DNA from: Paenibacillus sp. LS1
GTDB lineage: Bacteria > Bacillota > Bacilli > Paenibacillales > Paenibacillaceae
Reading direction: 5' to 3'
NCBI RefSeq assembly: GCF_026013365.1
Contig: NZ_JAPDOE010000005.1
Coordinates: forward strand, 186,001 to 250,000
DNA length: 64,000 bases
Both the position numbers and the translations under genes were made by a program. The notes below the pieces were generated by a model. That model saw only the letters and a list, made by a program, of their open reading frames with translations, did no database searches and was not told where the DNA came from. Below are positions 42,976 to 51,598 of this stretch, one piece after another. The stretch's first letter is position 1; each line of letters opens with the position of its first letter.

Positions 42976-44373
42976 TTATGAGTAGATCATTTTAATTAGC
43001 AAAACAATGGTAACTATGATGCAAATACCCAAGGCTATTAAGGTTCTCTTATGTTTGCTCTTCAAAGCCAGGTTTTGGTCAGATGTTGCCTCAATAACTT
43101 CTTCAAAGATGAGATCCAATTCCTTACGCGATTTAAAAGGATCGATGTGTTGAGGTATAACGTGTACTTTCTCTAATGAGAGATCATTAGTCACGTCATT
43201 CTTTGTCTGATTATCAGTTAAAGGGAGAAATACGTTCCATTTGAAGCTGTTGTCGACATGTTCATTCTCCAGGAAAAAGTCTTTAAGATGTCTCAGTTTG
43301 TATTCAATGCCACTTCCAACTACGATTTGAATGTCTGCACGTAGAAATTCTTCAAAATAGGATGTGTCTCTGTAATTCCCTAAATCTAAGACAACAAAGT
43401 TATAATCTTGTGAAAGTAAAGATACAATGTCTTCTTGCATGTGGGTTGATTTAAAATAATCAACTCCATCAATTTGAAAACTGCTTGTTTGTAAAGAATA
43501 ATTTCCGTCTTTGATACCTTCATAGGTCAGTTCTATGTAATCAAAGTCCTCGCTTCGATTGCATTCAACTAAGGCTACCCTATTTCCCTTTCTAGATAAG
43601 AAACCACTCAGTGAAATAGCTGAATGTGTAGTTCCAATTCCGGAGATTACACCAACTACCCCAATTACTACGGTCCCAATAATCTTATTCTTAATAACTA
43701 TTCTTTCTTTTGCCGCTGGAAAGGCGATTTCAAAATTCTCAATATCATCATCAATGACTAAATTACGCTTAGAAGGTACCGTCTTATTAGCTGTATTGTT
43801 CTCTAATTGTATCGTTGATTCAGATGTTGTCTTCTGGGTTTCGGTTCCATTAACCGTTTGTTCTACCCTTTTTATTAATACTTCATTTGCCCCTCTATTA
43901 ATTTTCCTCCAGCGAATCGACTCATTAACCTCTCTATAATGAGATACCTCTTGAAAGTTTTTAGGGGTAACTAAGCTATTGATGAGTTCTTGAACATTGA
44001 TAGATGACTGTTGTAAGAAAATATTGTAGATTCCACAACTGATTAACTCAAAAAGAAATGGATGGCCGGCAGATTCGTTAGACAGAATTGTTATAGCGAT
44101 GGAGCTGTATTCGTTTCGAACAGTCAATAGCGTGTCAGACAAAACATCTAAACGCTTATCACTCCCTCTCTGGGCTAAATCAGAGGTCATAATAATTCCA
44201 TCGAGTGGTAAATCTTTGTTGTTTTCGAGGGCTTCGAACAAATGATCAGACAACATCACCGTCTCTACTACTTTATGGCCAAGCTTCTCCACATTCAGTT
44301 TTAAACTATTCGCGAATTCAGGATTCTGAGAGGCGATCAGAATATGTAGAGTTTTATCGTTGTTGTTCTGCAT
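42976..44373 (-). CDS. CpaE/TadZ-like protein: receiver-like plus ParA-like domain, C-terminal membrane anchor
   Basis: In the 465-aa product residues 8-120 look like a CheY-type receiver (LHILIASQNPEFANSL ... DGIIMTSDL). A ParA-like domain follows at about 230-420, with GVVGVISGIGTTHSAISLSG replacing the Walker A (no Lys) and VALVECN/FVVLDLGNYRD as the next strands. It ends in one membrane helix (IALGICIIVTIVLLIKMI). CpaE/TadZ proteins share the first two parts and localise the pilus; the C-terminal anchor is unusual. The gene overlaps the XRE regulator by 20 bases. Confidence 0.75.
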   Translation of the reverse strand: MQNNNDKTLHILIASQNPEFANSLKLNVEKLGHKVVETVMLSDHLFEALENNKDLPLDGIIMTSDLAQRGSDKRLDVLSDTLLTVRNEYSSIAITILSNESAGHPFLFELISCGIYNIFLQQSSINVQELINSLVTPKNFQEVSHYREVNESIRWRKINRGANEVLIKRVEQTVNGTETQKTTSESTIQLENNTANKTVPSKRNLVIDDDIENFEIAFPAAKERIVIKNKIIGTVVIGVVGVISGIGTTHSAISLSGFLSRKGNRVALVECNRSEDFDYIELTYEGIKDGNYSLQTSSFQIDGVDYFKSTHMQEDIVSLLSQDYNFVVLDLGNYRDTSYFEEFLRADIQIVVGSGIEYKLRHLKDFFLENEHVDNSFKWNVFLPLTDNQTKNDVTNDLSLEKVHVIPQHIDPFKSRKELDLIFEEVIEATSDQNLALKSKHKRTLIALGICIIVTIVLLIKMIYS

Positions 44374-44620
44374 CGTTGTATATCACCCCTATCGACACCT
44401 CAGAATTACTTTCATCTGCCCAAATTTCTTCTCCAAAGATATTTTGAATAGTCTCTTTTACAATTGAATCGGGTTCTTCCTTATCTGTTTCGTATCTACT
44501 TACCGTACCCTGATAAACCTTTGGCCCATTTTCTCTAATTTTCTCGGCTAATTCTTCTTGGGTCCAATGCCTTCTCGTTCTCAAAACCTTTAGCTTTTCA
44601 GAAGGTTTTACGATGATCAT
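44354..44620 (-). CDS. XRE-family regulator at the head of the pilus operon
   Basis: The start is ATG 44620 behind AAGGGGTG; the frame continues upstream into the leader hairpin but has no ribosome site there. The 88-aa product has a standard XRE HTH: LRTRRHWTQEELAEKIRENG, then VYQGTVSRYETDKEEP. It is the first gene of the operon running to 28,632 and probably controls its own promoter. Confidence 0.85.
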   Translation of the reverse strand: MIIVKPSEKLKVLRTRRHWTQEELAEKIRENGPKVYQGTVSRYETDKEEPDSIVKETIQNIFGEEIWADESNSEVSIGVIYNDAEQQR

Positions 44621-44654
44621 CGTTACCAAACACCCCTTAATGTTCATATAAAAA

Positions 44655-44696
44655 CAAAAAAACACGCCAACCAACCCAAATAGGGTTTAGTCAGCG
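44655..44696 (-). promoter_or_regulatory. Leader hairpin of the pilus operon (GAAGCACG variant)
   Basis: On the minus strand GAAGCACGCTGACTAAACCC pairs with GGGTTGGTTGGCGTG and is followed by seven T. It lies between the promoter and the XRE start, the same position and stem start as the GGAAGCACC hairpins of the c-di-GMP genes. Confidence 0.75.
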
Positions 44697-44751
44697 TGCT
44701 TCGCTTTATGACAGTTAGATATTATATTTATACAAAATTGCTACAGACATA

Positions 44752-44780
44752 ATCCTAGTATAATCTAAACAGACTGTCAA
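44752..44780 (-). promoter_or_regulatory. Probable promoter of the pilus operon
   Basis: A perfect -35 TTGACA (44775-44780) and TAGGAT (44752-44757), 17 bases apart, on the minus strand. The -35 overlaps the stop codon of the upstream MerR-like gene. Confidence 0.6.
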
Positions 44781-45511
44781 TCCGTATTTTCAATCATTGA
44801 ATTCTTCATCTCATGCATTCGCGCTTCTTTATTATCATCTATATACTTTTGAACAAACTCCATCTTCTTGGCCACGTCTTCTTTCTTAATGAAGATACCC
44901 GTTCTTACAGGATTCTTATTCCAGAGCTCTTCTGCTTCACTTTTCAAGATTAACTTCAAACGATTTTCTGTTGTCCAAAGGTTTAGCTGCGCTTCATGTA
45001 TCATTTTTTCCTGTTCCTTAGCCCTTTTCTCTTCTTCAAGAGCTATCTCACTTGGATCTGGCAGAGCCAGTTGTTTCGCTTTCTCCCTCCGCTCCAGCTC
45101 TTCGATCATTTCTTGATGTAGTTCACGTTTTAATAAGGCTACTTGTTCCTCAATCTGCTGAAGCATAGTGCTCTGTAATTCAATAAGACTTAAATCACTA
45201 GGCGATCCATCTTCCTGGTCATCATAATACAAGTTTTCGAATTTTTCCCTCAGACTTGGAACAATGCTACTCATAGAGATCTTTTGACCGAATTTTTGGC
45301 GATAGTTATAAATAAACTCTGCTATATCTAACTCTAATGGGCTCAAAACACGTTCTCGTTTGTTATTTGCTGTCCTTGGTAGTGAATGAACTTTTAAATT
45401 TTCCAATTCATTAAACCAGTTTCGCAGTGTTGGCATTTGAACATGTACATTTCTTTCCTTTAGCTTCTCAGCTGCCTTGCCTATAGTCAGATAGTCTTCA
45501 AATTGAATCAT
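44777..45511 (-). CDS. MerR-like HTH regulator with coiled coil
   Basis: A 244-aa protein with AAGGAGGAG before ATG 45511. The N-terminus has a MerR-type HTH (YLTIGKAAEKLKERNVHVQM, PTLRNWFNEL), then YNYRQKFGQKISMSSIV. A long coiled coil at about 115-185 is rich in Glu/Lys/Arg. This HTH-plus-coiled-coil layout is seen in plasmid regulators and in RacA-like chromosome-anchoring proteins. It is transcribed away from the actin operon across the AT-rich control region, so it may bind there. Confidence 0.7.
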   Translation of the reverse strand: MIQFEDYLTIGKAAEKLKERNVHVQMPTLRNWFNELENLKVHSLPRTANNKRERVLSPLELDIAEFIYNYRQKFGQKISMSSIVPSLREKFENLYYDDQEDGSPSDLSLIELQSTMLQQIEEQVALLKRELHQEMIEELERREKAKQLALPDPSEIALEEEKRAKEQEKMIHEAQLNLWTTENRLKLILKSEAEELWNKNPVRTGIFIKKEDVAKKMEFVQKYIDDNKEARMHEMKNSMIENTD

Positions 45512-45539
45512 AACGCTCCTCCTTGTGCCAATATCATTG

Positions 45540-45996
45540 TATACAATTCTACCATCTTATTTTGATAATATAAATGAAAGTATTTGTAGTTAAAATTGTT
45601 TTTCATCCTATATGTTTATAGACGAACAGTACCTAAATGAGCTCCAACACATCGTAAATATATTATATAAATCTCATTTACCGTAACAATATTCTATTTG
45701 TATGATGAATCTCGTTTTATAATGTTAATATATTCATCATATATGTATGATAACTATACTATAAACAAGTTATTGTATTATAAATTCATAATATATTCAC
45801 CGTACAGAATGAATTATATATAGATCCCACGCTCGTATACTTATGATAAATACATTATATATTATATTTTTATTCTATATTTATGACCCAAGGTTTACAG
45901 CGTCGTTGTCATTCAAATAGGATACAAACTACATTTATCATACAAATACTTTCAAAAGTCCTTCCTTCATTTCTATTTGTATGATATAATTGCACT
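45540..45996. other. AT-rich control region between the HTH and actin genes
   Basis: About 450 very AT-rich bases without a gene. TTCTATTTGTATGAT occurs at 45692-45706 and 45971-45985, and an inverted ATCATACAAAT at 45938-45948. Degenerate relatives (TATTCATCATATA, TATTCACCGTACA) lie between. A perfect -10 TATAAT at 45985-45990 is at the edge of the second copy, suggesting operator sites for the actin operon. It could also be part of an origin. Confidence 0.6.
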
Positions 45997-46051
45997 AAGT
46001 TAAGTTAAGTTAACTTAACTTAACTTAACTTAATTTAACTTAACTTAACTT
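45997..46051 (+). repeat. 55-bp pentad array (site C), likely partition site/operator
   Basis: Eleven 5-bp units: three AAGTT, then AACTT units with one AATTT. The change from AAGTT to AACTT makes an inverted centre. It starts where transcription of the actin operon should begin and ends 23 bases before its ATG, so a protein bound here could both pair plasmids and repress the operon. Confidence 0.85.
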
Positions 46052-46074
46052 ATACTCAATATGGAGGTTATCAA

Positions 46075-47385
46075 ATGCTATCTACTGAAACTGTACTCAA
46101 CATGCTCACTGGAGCTGATGGAAGCAACTCAGCTGGAAAATTTTCCCTTTTAAATCGCTCAGGCAACATTGAAAGTTTTACTATTCCTACAATTATGGCA
46201 CCTGCAGATGAAAAAGGAGATCCTCTGAAGAAAAATACGAATGTCGATTCAACAGACCGTCTTCATGTGCGGATCATTTCTAACTCTCTGCATAGTAAAT
46301 ACTTTTTCGTCGGAGATGTCGCTCGTGGGAAAGACGGTTTAGTAGAACCGCAAACGGATGAAAAAACTCAAATCATAGAAAACAAATCTACAAGCGACCT
46401 TCATTTTGTCAATATTCTCACTGGTTTAGCTATAGCAGCAATTAAGAGATTCACTGACGAAATAGGTGAAGCTAAAACACTTAACGTCAATGTCCCTTAC
46501 TACGGAGGGCTTCCCATTAAAGAGTTCAAAGAAATGGGTGGAGAAGGTTTCTTAAATCGAATTTTAGGTCGTCACACGATTGAGTTCCTTGATGGTCTTC
46601 ACCAAGGAATCACCGTAATTTTGATTATAGACACTGGTGAGATATACATCGAAGGTGCTACTACGCAAATGTCTCTCACAAATAACATTGTCGAAGGTAA
46701 GATAGTTGATATTGATGGTGTTGCTGATAAGTTAGATGACGGAGACTATGTGGTTGGAGATCTTGGTGCTGGTTCGTCAGATATTGCTTTGTTCGAGCAT
46801 GACGGGTTAAATGGTACTAGCAGTACGAATTACTCATTTGGTACAAATCTATTTATCGATCGGATGATTACAGAAATTGCTGCGCTCCCTGACTTTGATG
46901 ATATTCGAACAATCTTGGAAGAGTCCGGAGAAAACAATAAATCCCCATACACCAATAGGGATGAATTTATGAAGAGAGTTATCAAACCCGTAATCGAACA
47001 AATGATCACGACCGAATTAAAGGAGGCCAAGGAAAAAGGGGCCAAGGTTAAGGAGACCAAAGATAAAGACAATGGACCAAAGTTCACTGCATCTTGGGGT
47101 ATGAGACGAAATGTTGATGTGACTGACATAGTTTTAAAACACATGAAAGACTATTACGATGGTGCTTTAAAACTTCTTCAAAATTTCTCCATTACGAAGG
47201 CCCAAAATGCTAATAATTTCTTCTTAGTAGGTGGCGGATTACTGTTCGCATATCCGTATTTTAAAGATATTGATTACTTCCAGCTGCCACCCAAAGAGAT
47301 GATTCTAGAATCTCCTTTCTTCACAAGTAGAGCATACTTAATTGCTGCTAAACTTGAAGAAGAGTTGAAGACGGTAAGCAACTAA
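46075..47385 (+). CDS. ParM/Alp-like actin segregation protein
   Basis: A 436-aa actin-family ATPase that should form filaments that push or pull plasmid copies apart. Visible motifs are: phosphate-1-like GADGSNSAGKF near residue 13, phosphate-2 GDLGAGSSDIALF with D229, and the adenosine motif LVGGGLLFAY with GGG at 386-388. An extra Lys/Glu-rich loop (KEAKEKGAKVKETKDKDNG, about 318-337) is unusual. AGGAGGT-like GGAGGT lies 6 nt before ATG 46075. It heads a two-gene operon with a small partner and follows the pentad array, the standard parC-parM-parR order. Confidence 0.88.
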   Translation: MLSTETVLNMLTGADGSNSAGKFSLLNRSGNIESFTIPTIMAPADEKGDPLKKNTNVDSTDRLHVRIISNSLHSKYFFVGDVARGKDGLVEPQTDEKTQIIENKSTSDLHFVNILTGLAIAAIKRFTDEIGEAKTLNVNVPYYGGLPIKEFKEMGGEGFLNRILGRHTIEFLDGLHQGITVILIIDTGEIYIEGATTQMSLTNNIVEGKIVDIDGVADKLDDGDYVVGDLGAGSSDIALFEHDGLNGTSSTNYSFGTNLFIDRMITEIAALPDFDDIRTILEESGENNKSPYTNRDEFMKRVIKPVIEQMITTELKEAKEKGAKVKETKDKDNGPKFTASWGMRRNVDVTDIVLKHMKDYYDGALKLLQNFSITKAQNANNFFLVGGGLLFAYPYFKDIDYFQLPPKEMILESPFFTSRAYLIAAKLEEELKTVSN

Positions 47386-47452
47386 TAATATTTGAATATT
47401 TAAATAATCAACGCAGTGTTAGGAAAGGAGGGAGAGCCGAAGAGCGCATAAT

Positions 47453-47872
47453 ATGACCAAACCAATATTTCAACGTGGAGTAGGGAAGACGTTTACGCCG
47501 GCACGTTCCAATGAAGATAAAGAAGATTACATCGAAATACTCAATCAAATCTACTACGAAAAGAATTTTTCAAGCAGCAATAAGTTTCTAGAGTATATTT
47601 GTAAAGAGGCTATTGAGTATATCCAATTAAAGGAACAACATGATGGTAGTCTCCCTATGAAACAAACCCAAAACGGTTCAACAAATGTCACTTTAAATAC
47701 ACAGCCTCATTCAACAATAGAAGAGATTACGATTCCTGAAAATAGTCATCAGTCAGCTCTCACCACCAAATCTGACACTGTGAGCAATCCACTTGACGAA
47801 CCAGGTACGCCATTAAAATCAGCAGCTGAGAGAGCAAGAGAAAGGCTTGCAAAGACCAAGTTAAAACCATAA
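47453..47872 (+). CDS. ParR-like adaptor of the actin system
   Basis: A 139-aa protein. Residues 20-65 are charged and helical and could form a small DNA-binding fold (EDYIEILNQIYYEKNFSSSNKFLEYICKEAIEYI, given here in part). The rest is a disordered Ser/Thr/Pro tail ending in a basic helix (AAERARERLAKTKLKP) that could dock onto the actin filament. The ribosome site GGAGGG lies 20 bases before ATG 47453, further than usual. Position, size and tail fit a ParR adaptor; the sequence itself is not recognised. It ends in a strong terminator. Confidence 0.65.
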   Translation: MTKPIFQRGVGKTFTPARSNEDKEDYIEILNQIYYEKNFSSSNKFLEYICKEAIEYIQLKEQHDGSLPMKQTQNGSTNVTLNTQPHSTIEEITIPENSHQSALTTKSDTVSNPLDEPGTPLKSAAERARERLAKTKLKP

Positions 47873-47916
47873 AAGGGTAGAATGGCTCTCTTATTGAGAG
47901 CCATTCTACCCTTTTT
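47871..47916 (+). terminator. Rho-independent terminator of the actin operon
   Basis: A long, perfect stem: AAAAGGGTAGAATGGCTCTC pairs with GAGAGCCATTCTACCCTTTT, with a T-run at the end. Confidence 0.95.
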
Positions 47917-49948
47917 AATGAAGGATCTATATTGTTTTCGCATTTATCAGGCTAAGGACGGCAAAAACTCTTAGAATCGATGTGATTGATTTTCATACAG
48001 TTTAGGACCAGTTGTTCATTAGTTTCAAGGAGTCGACAGATCTTCATTCACAACTTAGCAAAGTATAATTTCTGGCAACCACAGAGTAAACTCTCCATTA
48101 TCACAGCATTAACACAGTGTGGAATGAATATGAGCCAACAATTTATACGTTAAATCTATGTTCCTTTGTAGAGAGAGGGGGCTTATATCAACGTTGCCTC
48201 AATCACCAACAGAGTATGAAAAAAGGACCCAGGTTGAATCGAGAGATGTTGGCTTTACCTATAACCTTGACCCTTAATACACAAGGCGGTTTGAACGAGA
48301 CACAACTCTGCTCTATATAGAATTGGTATCCGTTCAACTAACATGTTTATGCAGAATGCATTTTACTCCGAAATGATCCCTCAACGCTATTTAGCTAACC
48401 ATACCCAAACGCAGCACAAGAACTTACCTCTTCCGGACGATATGTATTGGATCTAACAGAGGGGAATTTTTTTCTTTGACCATCCATCGACTTGTGGGAA
48501 TACAAAATAAATGTTGGGAAGACCATTGACGTGCTCACAACCTCGAAGGTTTGGTGATTTATCCCTTCAGGTCTCAGCTCTGGTGAAGTATACAAACCGT
48601 TTCAACATACAACAAATTAGACTGAAGCTTTCCAGAGGTCTTGATATGGCATATGTTCTACTTCAGCTATAGGGTAGTGTGTTCCAGCACATGACCAATA
48701 GGGGAGGGCTAATCACGCACATCATTGGCCATTACACGTGATTCTTCATCCCTTTGGTGAAGGATTACCCTATGACTGTCTAGCTCATGCTGCGAATATT
48801 CTCATGAATGTATGTAGAGCTTCTACAGGTATCAGTTTCCAACAGTGCACTTAATATTAAACGACCTTGTGACTAAACGTGCTCACTTTAGCATCTACTC
48901 ATACTGAGCTTGTATGCGATAGAAAATAGAAAGTAACTAATCAGTTCACGATTTAATCCCCCTACGCAAGCAGCCATGCATATTCATTTTGTCATCATGC
49001 GTTCTTCTTCAATCTAAATGACCCATTTGAAACAGTTCCCCCACTTCCCCCTAATTAGAATTCTATTTGGATTGACAGCAATTAAATAAGATTATTTTAG
49101 TCCTGGTTAGTTGTTACAAATATCTTCATATCCATATTAGATTCACTGACTCGTGCACACTTGTAAGAAACATTAGATTAGAGTAACCCCTATAAGATAA
49201 GTTTCTTTAAAGACCTTATAACACGGTTTCTTATTGGATAGAACCGATACTAAGATATCGTTAATCAAGATAACGAAAGAATACACAATTTAAAATAAAG
49301 AGAACGAGTCAGGAACAGGTGGATTTGATACGTTTTTTACTTTTCTCATCTCAGAAACCAAGGTGAAGGAAGGCGATACACGAGAGAGAGAATCACCTGG
49401 ATTTTAATTTGATTCAACAATATTTACACTCTAATGCTAATATAGCCTCAAAAATCATATTTCTATAGCCAAGTGAATATCGATCACCTTGGAGTATGGA
49501 CTCAGAAAAGGCATATTCAATGCAGCATGGACAGAAAAGAGGTAAAAAACACCGATAAACGCCCATAAAATGGGAATATTTTAACTTAAGTTAAATTAAG
49601 TTAAGTTAAATTAAGTTAAGTTAACTTAATTTAACAATCGATATATTCCGGTATGTTTTCTAATAAATAGTTTGGAGTTATAGAAGGTGGAATTGAGTAT
49701 GTATTGCTGTGTATCCTGGGATGTGTAAACAACAGTGCCAATAGAAAGTGAAATAGAAAGAGTAGGTTCCACTATCAAATCTATAGATTAAAATCATATA
49801 AGATCGGGTCGAAAAATTTGCTCTCTGGCGCCGATTTTGCTAGTTTTTAAGGATTGAAGCAAAGGAGTATTTTTCAGGCGTGAATAAATACGTGCAAAGG
49901 TACGTCTTATTTCAGCATTAATCAGACTGTATAGAGAGGAACGAGTTT
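47917..49948. other. 2-kb non-coding region (candidate origin)
   Basis: No convincing gene in about 2,000 bases; short frames at 48117-48320 and 48395-48595 lack ribosome sites. It holds the 55-bp pentad array D (49581-49635), a TCGTTA-loop-TAACGA inverted repeat near 49,260, an AATCACG/CGTGATT pair near 48,710-48,745, and a hairpin at about 49,883-49,915. Lying between the segregation operon and the replication gene, it is the best candidate for the replication origin. Confidence 0.55.
49581..49635 (+). repeat. 55-bp pentad array (site D)
   Basis: Eleven TTAAN units over exactly 55 bp, most of them TTAAG or TTAAA, ending with TTAAC, TTAAT, TTAAC. It has the same length as site C, on the other side of the actin operon and 313 bases before the replication gene. 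Confidence 0.85.
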
Positions 49949-51304
49949 ATGCCTACCATTGGACATGCGTATTTGAGTAATAAAGAAATTGATATCATCA
50001 CAAACTTGTTTCGATTCAGAAGCGGTACAGCATTACAACTCACATATATATTAGAGCCAGCACTAGTGGAGACTGATTCAGGGTTGAGTAGCGCTCAAAA
50101 CGGCTACACAGGTAGGGTGAAATACATTGCTAAAATTCTAAATGGGTTAACAAAGAAGGGGCTTGTCGCTATTTTCAAGGTCATACATACACCTAAGTAC
50201 GTGTATTATCTGACACAAGAGGGTTTAAATACGGCATATACAATACTAGAGATCGAGGAGCATTCCGCGATGATCGCAGGTGGATGGGAAGGAGATTATG
50301 GTTACTTTGATTACTCTCTGTATAAACCCACTCAGGACAGATTTGCTCATCATGATCTCACAATACATTTTCAGATTCTTATGATGCACTATGCTGGTGT
50401 TTATCAATACAACTATGATTGGATCGACAACCGATACGCATCAACAGAATTCGCAGTGAAAAGTGGGAAGACAACCAAACGGTTTTTCCGACCAGATGGT
50501 GAGTTTAAAATAATTCGGCCTGGTCATCAAGATCATTACTGGTTAGAAGTAGACATGTCTACAGAAAGGGGAGAAAAGTTAGCTGATAAATTTGAAACAT
50601 ATAGGCAGTATCTTGATTACGTGACTGAAGGGATCAAATTCGATGAAGCCAACGACACTCCAAATTCAATCATGTTTCACTCTGCAGCTAGTTATATTCA
50701 AAAACGATGGACGTCTGTTCTAGTTGCATTTATCAGTAGAATGGGAGAGTATGCCTCGTTAGTTAATCTACGTCTGACTAACAACACAACACTTAATGAG
50801 GCTGTATCCGCGGAAATAAACAAATACCAGCTCCTAGATAAGCTAAAGAGTAATCTTAAGAAGTATCTCCTTCAAGAATCCGGGTTCAAGGGGGTTTTAA
50901 ATCAAAACGTATTTATTAAGCTATTGCCTAAAGATGAATTGATTTTAGGAAACTGGTCACCCAACCTAATCATCGTCGAGAATTCAGATTTAACAAATCA
51001 AGTGCTCTTTTTTGAAAATTACGATGGTTATGAGAGTATTGGCCTTGCACGAACTATCGACTTCTACAAAAAATTCAAAACGCTCACTATCGGGAAAAGC
51101 GATAAAATTACTGATGTAATACCAGTCTTGTGTTATTACGACAACAAGGTTAATGAACTTCCCTTTAAAGGAACTTTACTAGAAAAAGAAACCAGAAATA
51201 TATTCAGCAAATTAATCTTTCATGATGTTAAAAATAATCTATGGTTTGATGGTCAAACGAATCAGCCCATATTAAATAATCCGTTGATGTACAGATCACA
51301 CTAA
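49949..51304 (+). CDS. Replic_Relax-family replication protein
   Basis: The N-terminal winged helix of this 451-aa protein (about 10-100) has NKEIDIITNLFRFRSGTALQ, then GRVKYIAKILNGLTKKGLVA and YVYYLTQEGL. A nuclease-like domain follows with FAHHDLTIHF, FRPDGEF, YWLEVDMSTERG and KFETYRQYLDY. This order of HHDL, PDG, E-x-D-x-S-T-E and K/Y-x2-Y is the replication-relaxation family found on Gram-positive plasmids and conjugative elements. It may start replication or relax plasmid DNA. The ribosome site before ATG 49949 is GAGAGGAACGAG. Confidence 0.8.
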   Translation: MPTIGHAYLSNKEIDIITNLFRFRSGTALQLTYILEPALVETDSGLSSAQNGYTGRVKYIAKILNGLTKKGLVAIFKVIHTPKYVYYLTQEGLNTAYTILEIEEHSAMIAGGWEGDYGYFDYSLYKPTQDRFAHHDLTIHFQILMMHYAGVYQYNYDWIDNRYASTEFAVKSGKTTKRFFRPDGEFKIIRPGHQDHYWLEVDMSTERGEKLADKFETYRQYLDYVTEGIKFDEANDTPNSIMFHSAASYIQKRWTSVLVAFISRMGEYASLVNLRLTNNTTLNEAVSAEINKYQLLDKLKSNLKKYLLQESGFKGVLNQNVFIKLLPKDELILGNWSPNLIIVENSDLTNQVLFFENYDGYESIGLARTIDFYKKFKTLTIGKSDKITDVIPVLCYYDNKVNELPFKGTLLEKETRNIFSKLIFHDVKNNLWFDGQTNQPILNNPLMYRSH

Positions 51305-51309
51305 TATCA

Positions 51310-51597
51310 TTAAGAGGATTTTCTTGATTTTCGAACTTGGCCACGTTTAGTTCGCAATTCTGGAACGATTGCATCAACAATCCTGGAGGTACTATCCGAA
51401 AATGCTTCCTCAATAAAGGTCTGCATCACACGAGAGGACAGCATCTCTGGAGTAATCTCATATTCAACATCAATTTTTTCATTAATTGCATCACAGATCA
51501 TTTGTAATTGGTAGTGACTATGTCTTTTGATCCGGAAGGATATCAGTCTATACTTCGTGTGCTCCCGTATCCAGGCACCTATAGCGCTTGCTATCAT
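51310..51597 (-). CDS. Small basic protein coupled to the upstream gene
   Basis: The start is ATG 51597, one base after the stop of the upstream gene, with AAAGGGGGGAAG before it. The 95-aa product is helical, with a basic C-terminus (LRTKRGQVRKSRKSS). It is convergent with the replication gene. Together with the 213-aa gene it forms a two-gene unit that could regulate replication or copy number; this is inference from position. Confidence 0.65.
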   Translation of the reverse strand: MIASAIGAWIREHTKYRLISFRIKRHSHYQLQMICDAINEKIDVEYEITPEMLSSRVMQTFIEEAFSDSTSRIVDAIVPELRTKRGQVRKSRKSS

Positions 51598-51598
51598 A

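Noticed and set aside
48117..48595. Two short frames in the non-coding region
   Set aside because: No ribosome sites, no protein-like patterns, and they do not explain the region.
45997..49635. Pentad arrays as simple low-complexity AT repeats
   Set aside because: Unit length, number (eleven twice) and order are too regular, and three distant sites share one 29-bp consensus and orientation.
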